Below, one piece after another: positions 11,207 through 24,500 of a stretch of DNA of 64,000 nt. The stretch spans positions 3,782,001 to 3,846,000 of the forward strand of contig NC_063014.1 of assembly GCF_020509005.1 (NCBI RefSeq). The letters run 5' to 3'. The stretch is from Fulvia fulva (taxonomy: Eukaryota; Ascomycota; Dothideomycetes; Mycosphaerellales; Mycosphaerellaceae). A program made the position numbers and the translations under genes. Positions within the stretch are counted from its first letter, which is position 1, and each line of letters begins with the position of its first letter. A model generated the notes under the pieces. The model saw only the letters and a list, made by a program, of their open reading frames with translations, had not been told where the DNA came from and made no database searches.

Positions 11207-12290
11207 ATGGAGAACGAGACTGGGTTCACAAGAAAGAGAGCAGCACCTCTTCTGACAAGAGAGAACCACGAAACATGGTTCAAGCTGATGAGAATACACC
11301 TAGTATCAAAGCAGGTTGACTGGGTTCTCGAGGACATTATTACGGACATTCCCGCTGCAACCCTAGCGACACCCTCTACATCATCGGAGTCATCCCTTCC
11401 TTTGGATCAAGCGATAAGGAAGGCATCGTACAGACGGCACAATGCAACGGCCCTGTATAAGATGTACATCTGTCTGTCGACAGATGACCAAGAGATGACA
11501 TACGAGATCCGGCATGCGAAGGAGTTGTAGGAATGGGCTGAAGCCAAATACAAGAGAAGACTTCTCGCTACTGGAAGAAGTTTGCTTTAGCAATACACCA
11601 ATTTCGTGATAACAGAGGACCAGTCAATAGATGACGCCTGGCAGGAGCTTAGCTCAATTGCAAGGAGGGCTGTCTCAATCTCGCCTCAGTTCCAAGACAT
11701 CAAGACTGAGGACAGAAAGATCCAGCAACTCTTAGCAGCTCTGCCAGACTTATTTGGCTCAATTCGCGATGCAATTGATGCCTAGGTGAATCTCTCACCA
11801 CAAGACATTCTTGCAATCCTTAGGGAGAAGCAAGAATCAATGATTCATCAAGGGACAGCCATGTTCGCTAAGAAGGGTTTCTAGGGCAAGCTCACGTGCC
11901 ATCTCTACAATGGTGACCATTTTATGAGCAAGTGCCCACACCTTTCTGCAGCTCAGCAGGCTGTTAGGAACAAGGACAAACCAGCTAGGGTTACCTACCC
12001 TGCTAAGAGACAACCGTCACCACCTCGTAGGAGGTCATCATCACCAAACCTTCGTGATGTCCTCAAGGTGATGACGGACCTTGCAAAGCAGATGAAGGAG
12101 AGCCGCAAGCCAAAGGCCTCCTCTAGTAAGCCTGCAAGGGCCTATGCGACCCAGGAAGACGCATCAGACTCTGAGATACCATCAGAAGATGATGATGTTA
12201 ATGAGGTTGCCCATTCCACTATAGAAGCCAAAGGCAAGTACCCCTCGTCCGAGTGGTTGCTTGACTCTTATGCATCATCACATATGACTG
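11207..12290 (+). pseudogene. copia A gag-protease relic
   Basis: Starts at ATG 11207 (MENETGFTRKRAAPLL). It contains the copia gag motif ENHETWFKLMRIHL, where W and the surrounding residues are typical of the UBN2/gag family. A helical region follows, then a zinc knuckle in which the second Cys is Tyr (CHLYNGDHFMSKC), and a protease start LLDSYASSHMTD (family: LDSGASSHMT). TAG codons at 11528-11530, 11588-11590, 11783-11785 and 11882-11884 replace Gln or Trp codons. The frame is otherwise continuous, so lesions are point transitions. Confidence 0.85.
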
Positions 12291-12299
12291 ACTAAGATT

Positions 12300-15200
12300 C
12301 ACTATTCAGGACACTAAAGCCTCTTTAAAAGAGGAAGTAGATCAAGGTTGGGGGTGGCTATTACAAGCTACACATATGGGAAGTGCAGTAATGGGTAGTC
12401 CTTCTGGAAAGCAAATTGTCTTAGAAAATGTCCTGTTTGTTCCTGGCCTTAGAGTTAGTCTTGTTTCGTAGAATCAGTTCAGCTAACAGTTTGCTGTCCA
12501 ACCACCCAGTTTCACCCTAAAATCCTTGTCTAGTAAACCCGTTGTCCAGACCAAACTTCGAGGAGGAGTACCGTTTATCTACTCGATCTCGGAAATTCTT
12601 GAGCCACAGTATGCTGGCATACTCTCTTAAGAACGTGACGGTACCGCTATGGCTAACACTGAGTCCGAAGATCAGTGGGAGCTATGGCATAGAAGATGTG
12701 CACACCTTGGCAAGGGACTGCTAAGAAACCTGTATAGAGTCACTGATAAGAAAGATCCCATTCCTGTTCCTTCTGAACACCAGAATTGCAAGGTCTGCTC
12801 CCTTGCAAACATGAGGAAGTTCAAAGGACCTGCCACAGAGAGGAAAGGGGAGAGGCTGGCCCTCATCTCCATTGACATCTGTGGGCCTTTTCAGGGCGCA
12901 GTCTCTAGGCTAGGATACAAATATTGGCTTGAGACTGTAGACAACTTCTCTAGGAAGAAGTGGGTAATCCCTTTGAAGGCCAGGAGCGACGCTCCTGCAG
13001 CCCTACGGGATTGGAAGGTCTAGGCAGAACGGCAGTCAAGGTGCTTTCTGTCTGCGATCCGTAGTGATGGTGCAAAGGAAATTCTCGCCTTGCTAAAAGA
13101 GTGGGAGAAGGAGTTTGGCACTCAGATGGACACAACTGATGCCTACAACTCTGTTCAGAATGGACCTGTGGAAAGGTCAATTCAAGCCTCTAAGAACACA
13201 GTCCGGGCTATGCTTGAAGACTCTGGCATGCCAGTTGAGTTCTGGCCAGAAGCTTTGCAAGCACAGACTGTGATCAGAAACAGACTGCCTAATGGTCCGA
13301 TCATTGATGGTATTGCTCTTTCACCAGAAGAAGCCTTTACTGGCCAAGTACCGTCAGTCGACCATTTTTGCGTCTGGGGATGCAAAGCTGTGGTCTATGT
13401 AGACCCAAGAGCCCAACCTCAAGGCTTGAGGAGAGACAAGTTGATGAACCGAGGAAAAGAAGCCGTGTTTGTGGGCTACTCAGAAAACACCACAAAACGA
13501 TGGCTGTTCTGGGATCCCGACATGAAAGCTATAAAAGCGTATAGTCACGTGGACTGGTTTGAGAATGAGAAGGGGGGAGATATGGATCTTGGTATCACCT
13601 TTACTAACCAGCCGAGTCGAGCGCCACAGCGCAATCCTGTTGGGAGGAAGCCCTTTGGGGCGAAATTTTCCGATAGGGGATTATCAGAAACACCGTTACG
13701 AAGGCCAGGAGAAAATATTGAGGCGGTTTCAACACTGTCGAAGGCCGATAACGGTGGATCTATACAGAACCTACCCGAGTCATCAACACTATAGCAACCG
13801 CTGTCTGTGCAACTTCCCCCTCCCCTAAAGGACATTGGGGAATACCAGAAGTTTGGAGATCAGGGTACTCTAATAAAAGAAAAAGAAGATGTCGTTCAGT
13901 TCGACCCATCTAAACACCTAGCGCCACCTCAGGTTGTAGGCAACAAGAGGTTAAGGGGGGACGGAGATGATAACTCTGAAGAGCATGAGGCTAAACACTA
14001 TAAGGCTCTTATCGCCTAGATGTTCTATCTAGACCCTACAATGAGCTAGGTAGAGGAGATTCTGAACGACGTGGAAGAACATGCATTTGCTGCTGTTGGG
14101 CAGGCCATAGCCTATCAGCAGGAAGTGCCAATCCCAAAGTCCTATAAGGCAGCCGTAGGAGACCCCGAATAGGGACATATGTGGAGAGAGGCAATCGAGA
14201 ACGAACTTATTGCCTTAGCAAGCAACAACACCTAGGAAGCAGTTGTACCGCCAAAGGGTACGAATCTAATTACTTCTAGGTGGGTCTTTGATGTGAAAAG
14301 AATGATTAGTAGAGCTATTGAGAAGTTCAAGGCAAGACTAGTTGCAAGAGGGTTTTCACAGAAATATAGGGTTGACTTCGAAGAGACCTTTGCACCTACT
14401 TTTAGACATAATACTCTCCGAGTATTCATAGCAGTAGTGTGTAAGAGACATCTCGAGATGCACCTAGTGGATGTGAATAATGCTTTTACCCAAAGCAGCC
14501 TCCTTGAAGACATCTACATGATCCTACCCCTAGGAGTTGAAGCACCTCCAAACATAGTGTTTAAGGTCCTACGAAGCCTTTATAGGCTTAAGCAAGCAGC
14601 TAGAGACTGGAACAAGCTCTGTGTTACGAAGCTAGAGAAGATTAGATTTACCTAGTCCTAGGTAGATCCATGCCTACTTGTCTATACGGATAGAGACCTT
14701 ATGGTCCTTACCCATGTGGATGACATACCCATTACAGCTCCGAAGCTGTCAGATGTTCAGTGGTTTAAGGCTGAGCTTGGAAAAGTGTTTAAGATTAAAG
14801 ATCTTGGTGAACCTACGACGATCCTTAGAATAAGGATTACAAGAGACAGGTCCCAAGGCACTTTAAAGCTTGATCAAGGACACTATGTCTACGCTAACTT
14901 AGCCAAGATGAACATGGCTAGAGAGAAGGCTACGCCAACCCACTTACCTATAGAGAGCTACGAGCACTTAGTGCCTACGGCACCTATGGATAAGAGGTGC
15001 AACAAACAGGATTACCAGAGCCACAATAGTACCTAGATGTGGCCAATGACAATGGCAAGGCCAGACTTAGCATTCCCCCTTAGAAGAATTAGCTCATATG
15101 TTGCTGATCCCTCGCAGCAGCACATAAAGGCTTTGAAGAAGCTCTCCCGATACCTACGGTCGTACCCAGACCTAGGTCTTATATATAGAAAGGGAGGGGG

Positions 15201-15726
15201 CAATCTCTAGGGATACTCGGACTCTGACTACGCCATGGACAAAGTGGATAGAGTCTCAATTCTGGGATACGTGTGGTTCCTTTATGGATCACCTGTGTCC
15301 TAGATAAGTAGGAAGCAGAAGTCTGTTGCAACATCAACAATAGAAGCTGAGTTCATGGCTATGAACGCAGCCGCAAAGCAGTCACAATTTCTTGCTGCTG
15401 TCCTTAGGGAAATGGGGTGCCTAGAACTGGTGGGAAAGAGCTCTTTCTAGCCGAGTGTAAGGGCAAGCAGGGGCACTGTTGACGAGCTAAGGCCAGTCAA
15501 GCTCATGGGTAACAACCAAGCCGCTTTGACACTTGTCAAAGATGCCTATGTGCATGAAAGGTCAAAGCATATTGATGTTGCATATAACTATGTCAGACAT
15601 CTCTAGTGGTAGAAGAAGATTGCAGTGGACTACTGCTATACAAAGGACATAGCTGCTGATGGGTTAACAAAGCCCCTCAATAGCCAGCAGTTCCAAAACT
15701 TTGTGAGGCAGCTCCAGCTTACGTAA
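12300..15726 (+). pseudogene. copia A pol relic (integrase, RT, RNase H)
   Basis: The integrase zinc region is visible as LWHRRCAHLGKG and CKVCSLANM (about 12670-12830), followed by the core ISIDICGPF, DNFSRKKWV, RSDGAKE and NGPVERSIQ. RT motifs include VARGFSQKYRVDFEETFAPT, LVDVNNAFT, LYRLKQAARDWN and the active-site segment THVDDI (14716-14733). RNase H motifs include GYSDSDYA, TIEAEFMAM, RSKHIDVAYNYVR and KDIAADGLTKPL (to about 15700). Single-codon TAGs break the frame at many Gln/Trp positions. The domains are otherwise easy to read, making this the best-preserved transposon in the window. Confidence 0.88.
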
Positions 15727-15761
15727 AGGGATTGTAGGAGACCATGTGGCCTGAGTGGGAG

Positions 15762-15995
15762 TGTTGAGAACATACAGGCCGCAGGACAAGCATGTGGGTG
15801 TGGGTGTGTCATGTGACTAGATCACGTGACTAGGGTTTGCCAGCCCACAGGCTAGCAAACATCCGGACACCTAGCATCTACCTACACTAACACCGGCGAT
15901 ACTGTATATAGATACACGCTATCCTATTAGGTCCTTCTTCGTCTTTCGTATAATCCGCCGTCTTCTACTGCTACGCAACTCGTACCTATTTAATA
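15762..15995 (+). repeat. copia A 3' LTR (234 bp)
   Basis: Full-length match to the 5' LTR. It ends TTTAATA at 15995. Only AAGTAGC (15996-16002) separates it from the LTR of the oppositely oriented copia B. Confidence 0.92.
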
Positions 15996-16002
15996 AAGTA
16001 GC

Positions 16003-16263
16003 TATTAAATAGGTACGAGTTACGTAGTAGTAGAAGACGGCGGATTATACGAAAGACGAAGAAGGACCTAATAGGATAGCGTGTATCTATATACAGTATC
16101 GCTATTATTAGTATAGGTTAAGGATATAGGTGTCTAGATGTTTCCGAGCCCGGGGCTAGGAAATATTAGTCACGTGCTTAGTTACGTGATCATTGATCAC
16201 GTGACTAAGTACGGGTCCACTAGACCTGTATATTTCGCCCTGCTAGCCTACATGTTCTTAACA
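16003..16263 (-). repeat. copia B 3' LTR (261 bp)
   Basis: Starts TATTAAATAGG on the plus strand and ends TTCTTAACA. It is related to the copia A LTR but about 27 bp longer. The additional part lies around a near-perfect 33-bp palindrome (16177-16209) built on CACGTG/TGATCA. Confidence 0.9.
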
Positions 16264-19200
16264 CTCCTACTTAGGTCAGAAGGTCTCTAACAATCCCTTA
16301 TATAAGCTAGAGCTACCTTATAAAGTTTTGAAACTACTAGCTATTAAGAGGCTTTATTAGCCTATTAGTAACTATGTCCTTTATATAGTAGTAGTCCACT
16401 ATAATCTTCCTCTACTACTAGAGATTCCTAATATAGTAATATACTACATTAATATACTTTGACCTTTTATAAATATAGGCATCTTTAATAAGAGTTAAAG
16501 CAGCTTAGTTGTCACCTATAAGCTTTACTAGTCTTAGCTCATTAATAGTACCCTTGCTTACCTTAATGTTTAGTCAGAAAGAACATTCTCTAACTAACTC
16601 TAGGCACCTCATCTCCCTAAGGACTATAGTAAGGAACTGTAACTACTTAGCTACTGAATTTATAGCTATAAATTCAGCCTCTATTGTTAATGTAGTAATA
16701 GACTTTTGCTTCCTACTTATCTAGGATATAGGTGATCTATACAGGAGCTATATATATCTAAGTATTAAGACTCTGTCCGCCTTGTCTATAGCGCAATTAG
16801 AATCCGAGTACCCTTAGAGAATACCTCCTCCTCTCCTATATATTGAACCTAGGTCAGGATATGATCTTAGGTATCTAGAGAGTTTCTTTAAAGCTCTAAG
16901 GTATAGCTTTAAAGGGTCAGCAACATATAAGCTAATTCTCCTAAGAGGAAAAGTAAGGTCTAGTCTTATTATTATTATTAGCTATATCTAGGTACTATTG
17001 TTACTCTAGTATTCCTGTTTGTCACATCTTTTATCTATAGGACCTATAGGTTTTACGTCATCGTAGCTGTCTTTAGGTGATTATGTTAGGTTGGCCTTCT
17101 CTAGGGGGATGCCTATCTTAGTAAGGTTAGTTTGGATATAGTGTCCCTAATTAAGCTTAAGTATACCTTAGGACCTGTCTCTTATAATCCTTATTCTAAG
17201 GATCTTCTTAGGTTCCCTAAGATCTTTGATCTTAAACACTTTTCTAAATTCAGCCTTAAACTACTAATCATCTAATAGCTTAGGAGCTACAATAGGGATG
17301 TCATCTATATAGGTAAGAACTATAATGTCTCTCCCTCTATAGATAAGTAGGCATAGATCCACCTTAGACTAGGTGAATCCAATCTGTTCTAGCTTTATAA
17401 TACAGAGCTTGTTCTAGTCTCTAGCTACTTGCTTAAGTCTATAGAGCCTTCTAAGGACCTTAAAGACTATGTTTAGGGGAATGTCAACACCTAGAGGTAG
17501 GATTATATAGATGTCTTTAAGAAGGCTACTTTCAGTAAAAGCATTGTTTATATCTACCTAGTATATCTCAAGATCCTTTTTATATACTATAGCTATAAAA
17601 ACCCGGAGGGTATTATGCCTAATAGTAGGCGTAAAGGTCTCTTCGAAGTCAACACTATATTTCTGTAAAAACCCTCTTACGACTAGTCTTGCCTTGAACT
17701 TTTTAATAGCACTACTAATCATCCTTTTTACATTAATAACCCACTTTAAGGTAACTAGGTTTGTACCCTTTAGCGGTACTACTAGCTCTAGGGTGTTGTT
17801 GCTTCCTAAGGCAATAAGTTCCCTCTAGATTGCCTCTTTCTATATATGTCCGTAATTAGGGTCTCCTACTGCCTCTCTATAGGACTTTAGGATTAGTACT
17901 TCCTACTAGTAGGCTATAGCCTGCCTAATAGTAGCAAATATATACTCCTCTATATCATTTAGGATTTCCTCTACCTAGCTTATAGTTAGATCAAGATGAA
18001 ACATCTGAGCAATTAATGCTCTATAATGTTTAGCTTTATACTTAGTAGAGCTATCATCTTTATCCCCCCTTAACCTCTTGTTGCCTATAACTTAAGGTAG
18101 CTGTTAAGGTTGTTCCTCCTAAACAATCTCTTCCTCGCTTTGTTTACCTAGAGTCCCCTTAACTCCGATCTTCTAGTACTCTCTAATGTCTTTTAGAGGT
18201 AGGGGAAGTTATACAAATAGCGGCTTAGTAGGTTATAGTAGCTATTATAATGAATTAGGAATGTCACCCCGGCGGTATAACATTTCTACTAGGCGGCTAC
18301 TTCTAAGAACTAGACGCCTAACCGGATTACGCTATAGCGCTTTGTTTGACTAGTTAGTAAAGGTGATGCCAAGGTCTATATCACCCCCCTTCTTATTCTC
18401 AAACTAGTCAACTTGGCTATAGGCCTAAACAGCTCGTATGTTAGGCTCCTAGAATAGCTATTACTTTGTAGAGTTCTTATTATAACCTACAAAATCAGCT
18501 TCTTTTCCTCTATTTATCAATTTGTCTTTTCTTAAGCCCTAAGGTTAGGATCTTAGGTCAATATAGACCACTACTTTGCATCTCTAGACTCTAAGATAGT
18601 CAACTAATAGTACCTAGCTAGTAAAGGCTTCTTCCGGTAAAAGAGCGACACTATTAATAATTAGGCTATTCGGTAGTCTGTTCCGAACTATAGCCTAAGT
18701 AATATAGGCTTCTAGCTAGAATTCAACTAGCATGTTTAAGTCCTTAAGTATAGCTCTGACTATATTCTTAGAGGCTTGAATTGACCTTTCTATAGGCCTA
18801 TTCTAAAGTGAGTTATAGGCATTAGTTATGTCTATCTAAATGCTAAACTCCTTCTCCTACTGTTTTAGTAAGGCGAGAATCTCCCTTATACCGTCACTCC
18901 TTATTATAGAGAGAAAGTACCTTAAGCCTTTCTCTGTCTTTATCTTCTATTCCTATAGTACTATAGGAGCGTCGCTCCTGGCCTTTAAAGGGATTACCCA
19001 CTTCTTACGAGAGAAGTTGTCTATAATCTTAAGCTAGTACTTATACCCTAGTCTTAAGACTACGCCCTAAAAAGGCCTATAGATGTCAATAGAGACAAGG
19101 GCCAGCCTTTCTCCTTTTCTCTCTATAGTAGGTCCCTTAAACTTCCTTATATTAGTAAGGGAGCATACCTTATAACTTAGGTATTTAGAAGGAATAGGGA

Positions 19201-21264
19201 TATAATCTTTCTTATTAGTAACTCTATAAAGGTTTCTTAGTAGTCCCTTGCTAAGGTGTATACATCTTCTATACTATAGCTCCTACTAATCTTCGGACTT
19301 AGTATTAGCTATAGCGGTACCGTCACGTTCTTAAGAGAGTATACTAGTATACTATAGCTTAAGAATTTCCGAGATCGAGTAGATAAACGGTACTCCTCCT
19401 CGAAGTTTAGTCTAGACAAGGGGTTTACTAGATTAGGATTTTAGGGTGAAACTAGGTGGTTAGATAGCAAACTATTAGCTAAACTAATTCCACGAAACAA
19501 GACTAACTCTAAGGCTAGGAACAAACAGGACATTTTCTAGGACAATTTGCTTTCTAGAAGGACTACCTATTACTACACTTCCTATATATATAGCTTATAG
19601 ATAGCCACCCCTAACCTTGATCTACTTCCTCTTTTAAAGAGGCTTTAGTGTCCTAAATAGTAAATCTTAGTCAGTTATATAGAATGATGCACAAGAGTTA
19701 AGTAACTACTCGGACGAGGGGTACTTACCTTTAGCTTCTATAGTAGAATAGGCAACCTCATCAATATTATTATCTTCTGATAGTATCTTAGAGTCTGATA
19801 CGTCCTTCTAGGTCGTATAGGCCCTTATAGGCTTCTTACTAGAGGAGGCCTTTAGCTTGCGGCTCTCCTTTATCTGCTTTATAAGGTCCGTTATTACCTT
19901 AAGGACATTATGAAGGTTTAGTAATAATGACCTCCTACGAGGTGGTGACGGTTATCTCTTAGAAGGGTAGGTAACCCTAGCTAGTTTGTCCTTGTTCCTA
20001 ACAGCCTACTAAGCTATAGAAAGGTGTAGGCACTTGCTTATAAAATGGTCACTACCGTAGAGATAGTACGTAAGCTTGCCCTAGAAACCCTTCTTAGTAA
20101 ATATAGCTATCCCTTAATAAATCATTGATTCTTACTTCTCCCTAAGAATTGTAAGAATGTCTTATAGTAAGAGATTTACCTAGGCATTAATTACATCGCG
20201 AATTGAGCTAAATGAGTCTAGTAGAGCTACTAAGAGTTACTAGATCTTTCTGTCCTTAGTCTTAATGTCTTAGAAATAAGGCGAGATTAAAACAGCCCTC
20301 CTTATAATTGAGCTAAGCTCCTACTAGGCGTTATCTATTAACTAGTCCTCTGTTATTACGAAATTGGTATATTGCTAAAGCAAACTTCTTCTAGTAGCGA
20401 GAAGTCTTCTCTTATATTTAGCTTTAGCCTATTCCTATAACTCCTTCGTATACCGGATCTCGTATATTATCTCTTAGTTATCTGTCGACAGACAGATATA
20501 CATCTTATATAGGGCCGTTGCATTATGCCGTCTATACGATGCCTTCCTTATCGCTTAATCTAAAGAAAGGGATAACTCCGATAATATAGAGGGTGTCGCT
20601 ATAGATAGGGTTATAGCGGGAATGTCCGTAATAATGTCTTCGAGGACCGAGTCGACCTGCTTTAATACTAGGTATATTCTTATTAGCTTGAACTATGTTT
20701 CGTAGTTCTCTCTTATTAGAATAGGTGCTACTCTCTTTCTTATAAACCTAGTCTCGTTCTCTATTTTTGTAAGTTAAGGGACAGGTTGGCTACCCTTAGG
20801 TAAAAGGATATATTCGGTCGTATACGATCGGATAGAAATGGGATAAAACGAACGCGAGGTTAATGGCGGAGAGGATGGCTATCCGCCGGGAAGAGGAGGA
20901 AAGTCGAAGGATTGTATTAGTACTAAGATACTATAGCGTAACTCTCTTAGTAGAGGGGGTTTCTAAGACACTACGGCTCTCTTAGAATAAACAGTTAGTC
21001 GATACGAACGCGATGTCCGGAGAGCGACTCTTCTTAGTAAGCTCGCCTACTTGTCTAAGGTATTAGTATAGGCTCCCTAACTCGGAGTCTAATAGTACCT
21101 TACTAGGCTCTTTTACGTCTTATATATACCTATAGTACGGCTATAGCTTTATATATAAGGCGGGTACGGCCTCTAGTCTGCCTTCCTTTTGTTCTAAAGA
21201 GGAATAACTCTAATACGACTTTGTCGAGGGTGAAACACCGAGTTACTAACTCGGGCTTATAACC

Positions 21265-21525
21265 TATTAAATAGGTACGAGTTACGTAGTAGTAGAAGAC
21301 GGCGGATTATACGAAAGACGAAGAAGGACCTAATAGGATAGCGTATATCTATATATAGTATCGCTAGTATTAGTATAGGTTAAGGATATAGGTATCTAGA
21401 TATTTCCTAGGCTAGGGCTAGGAAATATTAGTCACGTGCTCAGTTACGTAATCATTGATCACGTGACTAAGTACGGGTCCGCTAGACCTATATATTTCGC
21501 CCTACTAGCCTATATATTCTTAATA
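21265..21525 (-). repeat. copia B 5' LTR (261 bp)
   Basis: Full-length match to 16003-16263 with transitions. On the minus strand it is followed by GGTTATAAGCCCGAG, the RIPed counterpart of the copia A primer-binding site. Confidence 0.9.
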
Positions 21526-21529
21526 ACTA

Positions 21530-24500
21530 CCGAGACGCCGGTAACTACTAGTACCCTACCTTAGGGTACCGTAGTTCTAAAGAGCTATAACTAATAGGAT
21601 AAGTTTAACCGTTAGCTAGAGCTCTATATAGAGTCTTTAAATATCTAGAAGTATGTAGATCCTTACTAAGTAACGAGCTAATAGAGCCTACTTACTTAAC
21701 GTTTAAGGAAATCTAATAAGCGTATACGGTAGGAGACGCTATATTAAGAGACCTTATTAAGCTACGACAAATAGACGTAGACCGAAGGTAATAGATATAC
21801 GACATCTTTACTACTACGCGATTAAAGCTTATTACCTACCTTATCCGTACGACGATAGAGCTAGGGCAAGAGCTAATATACGGCTAGAACACCCTTAGAG
21901 CGAAATACTAGGCTCTTAAGGATCAGTATAGTCTAGACGATATACTATATAAGCGGTAGCTTACGCTTAAGCTATCTAGGCTTTAGAAGGCTAGCGTACG
22001 TAGAATCGATAACTAGTACTTAGACTAGTTAGTTTTGTAGACCAAGATGCTTAAGTATAACTACGCCGAGTACGACGACCTTAGTAGACACTTCCTACTT
22101 ACTATTTAGCAGAAGTAGGCTCTAGCCTACGGTACTTCTCTATATAACGAGTAGAAGCGTAACAAAATGTTACTATAAAAGCTTACTAAGCGTTACCTCG
22201 AATAGATAGCGACACCGTACTAGTAATAACTAACGGTCGATTAGTCTTCGTAACCTTCTCCGGAGAAACCTTAGTAGAGGATAAAATAGTACCTATAGGT
22301 ACTAGTTAAAAGGAGGGTAACCGTACTGGTAGCCGTAGTAATAATAACCCTAGTAATAGCCGCGGTAATAAGAGTCGTAGTAGTAGCCGCGGCGATAAGA
22401 ACAAAGATAAGGACAATAATAGGCTAAGCGGCTACTAGAACATCACCGGCGAGCCTAAGGACACCTGTTATAAGGGCCTATTCTTATGCGATATAATCAA
22501 TCCCGATAAGCGCCTAGTAAAGGATTAGCGCTTAGAGTAGTAGAAGAAGTACTAGAAAAACTTTATTAACTACTACTTAAGCGACGACAGCGAGCGTCTG
22601 CTTAGCGTATTGAATCGTAACAATCGTAAGGACTAGGAACGTAACAAGGCTATTACTAATACGAAGAAGGCATTACTAAGCGCTCAGGGCTTTATTGGCC
22701 TTACTGTTCTTTCTAGCTTAATTAGCAAGTTAAGCGTTAACTTTAGGGATTACTAGGTATATAATAACTGTTTAGACACTTATATGATTAATCATTATGA
22801 CTAGGAGGGTATAGAGTTTATTATAGAGCGCCTTACTACCTTAGAAATTTAGGCTAGAATAACTACCTTTCTAATTATAGCGTTAGGGCGTATTTATATA
22901 TTAATTAGGGGCTATTTATCCACCTTACTAGATATAGCATACTACCTAGGCTTTTATATAAACGTTATCTCTTATATACGTATAGAAAGAGCCGGACTCT
23001 AGTAGTACGGACGTAGCAATTTAATATAGTACAACGATACTAAATTAATAGACCTATACCGCCCTACTAGTACAATCCCTTTCTTCAAGGTGGTTATACT
23101 ACCTAAGTTACCTATCATTTACTAATAGCCTATAAAAGAGGGCCTAGTACTACCGAAGGTCACTAAAAAGATGCGTAACGCGTACTTCATTAGCACTATT
23201 AGTAGGGGTATAAACATTGGCGATGAACCTACTAATAGCGTAGTATCTCTAACTACTTAAGAGGATAGTAACCGTACCGTTCTCGTAGTTATAAACAGTA
23301 CTAGGGGCACTTAAGGTGTAGCTACGTCTAGTAGGACCCCTATTAAACACCGAAAGCTCTCTAGCCGCTAGTAGCATCAAATCTTCAGTCATATTAGCGC
23401 TAAACGTATTAAGTAGTTACCGCTTAGAGTTAAGGGGGTGATTATTAACGATAGTATAAGCGCACCCCTTACTACACATTATAGAGTATATAGGCTTAGT
23501 AAAGCTTATAAGGTATATAATCGGTCTTAGCCTATTAGGGTGATGACCCTATACGGCTATATAGCTATAGACTTAGTAGAGTTTACTATCGCCTATAACG
23601 GTAATAGGTACCTCGTCTACTTCTACGATCTAGATACCTATAGACACTTCTAGTTCACTATTAAGAATAGGGATTAGTAATCGGTATTAGCTTGCTTTAA
23701 TAGCCTACTAAGCTTTATTAACTTTATTAGTCGTAGGTTCGTATACTTCTATAGCGATAATAAGCACGCTATTAGGAAGGTGTTTCGCTTAGTCATTAAT
23801 AACAATAAGATTAAATAGCACGTAACCGCGGAATACGTACCTACGTAGGACCTAGTAGAAAGAGCTAGAGCTCTAATCATTACTATAAGTAGAACTATTT
23901 GTATCTACGTACGATTACTAGAAAAGCTTTACCTAGAATGTACTATAGTAGCGGTATATATCCTCTAGCGATCCCCTATCTAGTTAAAGGGCTAGAAGAC
24001 CCTATTCGAATTAGTAATAGGACGAATTCCGAACGTAGGTCATATAGTAGTATATAGCTCCCTTATATACGTGTTTATCTATAGACTAGATTAGCCTAGT
24101 AAGAGCGAGAAACTCTAAGAGAGAGCGCTTATAGGCTACCTTATAGGATACGACTCTACTAATATCTACCGCGTATAGGACCTATCAAAAGATAGAGTTA
24201 TACGAGTCAAGGACGTCCTCTTCGATAAGACCACGTTCTATAACCTATCACGCCTAATAGTAGGGTATACGACCCCTATCGAGAACATCGTAATAGCGGA
24301 ACCGGCTAAAGAGCCTAAACAATACTACGACCTATATGTCGCTTATTACGAGTAAGACATAGTATAGGCCGAGGGGGTAGAAGAATAGGCTTAGTAGCCG
24401 TATACCTAATAACCTCGAGACGCCTACTAAAAGCTCCTTAGGCAAGAACTATACTAGCCGTAACACCGTAAGTTAGTAATATATAACTAAAAGGACCGGC

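Larger units (their letters stand above)
10524..15995 (+). mobile_element. Ty1/copia retrotransposon A, complete, lightly RIPed
   Basis: This is a 5472-bp element with two 234-bp LTRs, gag then protease, integrase, RT and RNase H in copia order, all on the plus strand. LTRs begin TGTTGAGAAC and end TTTAATA (ancestrally AACA). A primer-binding site (GGTTATGAGCCC) directly follows the 5' LTR, and a purine stretch precedes the 3' LTR. It keeps many CpA dinucleotides, unlike its neighbours, yet carries dozens of TAG stops. The 5 bp left of it are GCTAC; the 5 bp right of it (AAGTA) do not match. Confidence 0.93.
16003..21525 (-). mobile_element. Ty1/copia retrotransposon B, complete, heavily RIPed, inverted relative to A
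   Basis: This 5523-bp element is a minus-strand relative of copia A with 261-bp LTRs. Gag corresponds to about 20900-19700 and pol to about 19650-16310. The same protein blocks as in copia A can be traced (for example the gag start near 20760 and the protease near 19690), but nearly every CpA has become TpA. Outer flanks are ACTAC on the right and, across the 7-bp spacer, copia A on the left. No matching target-site duplication is present around B alone. Confidence 0.9.
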
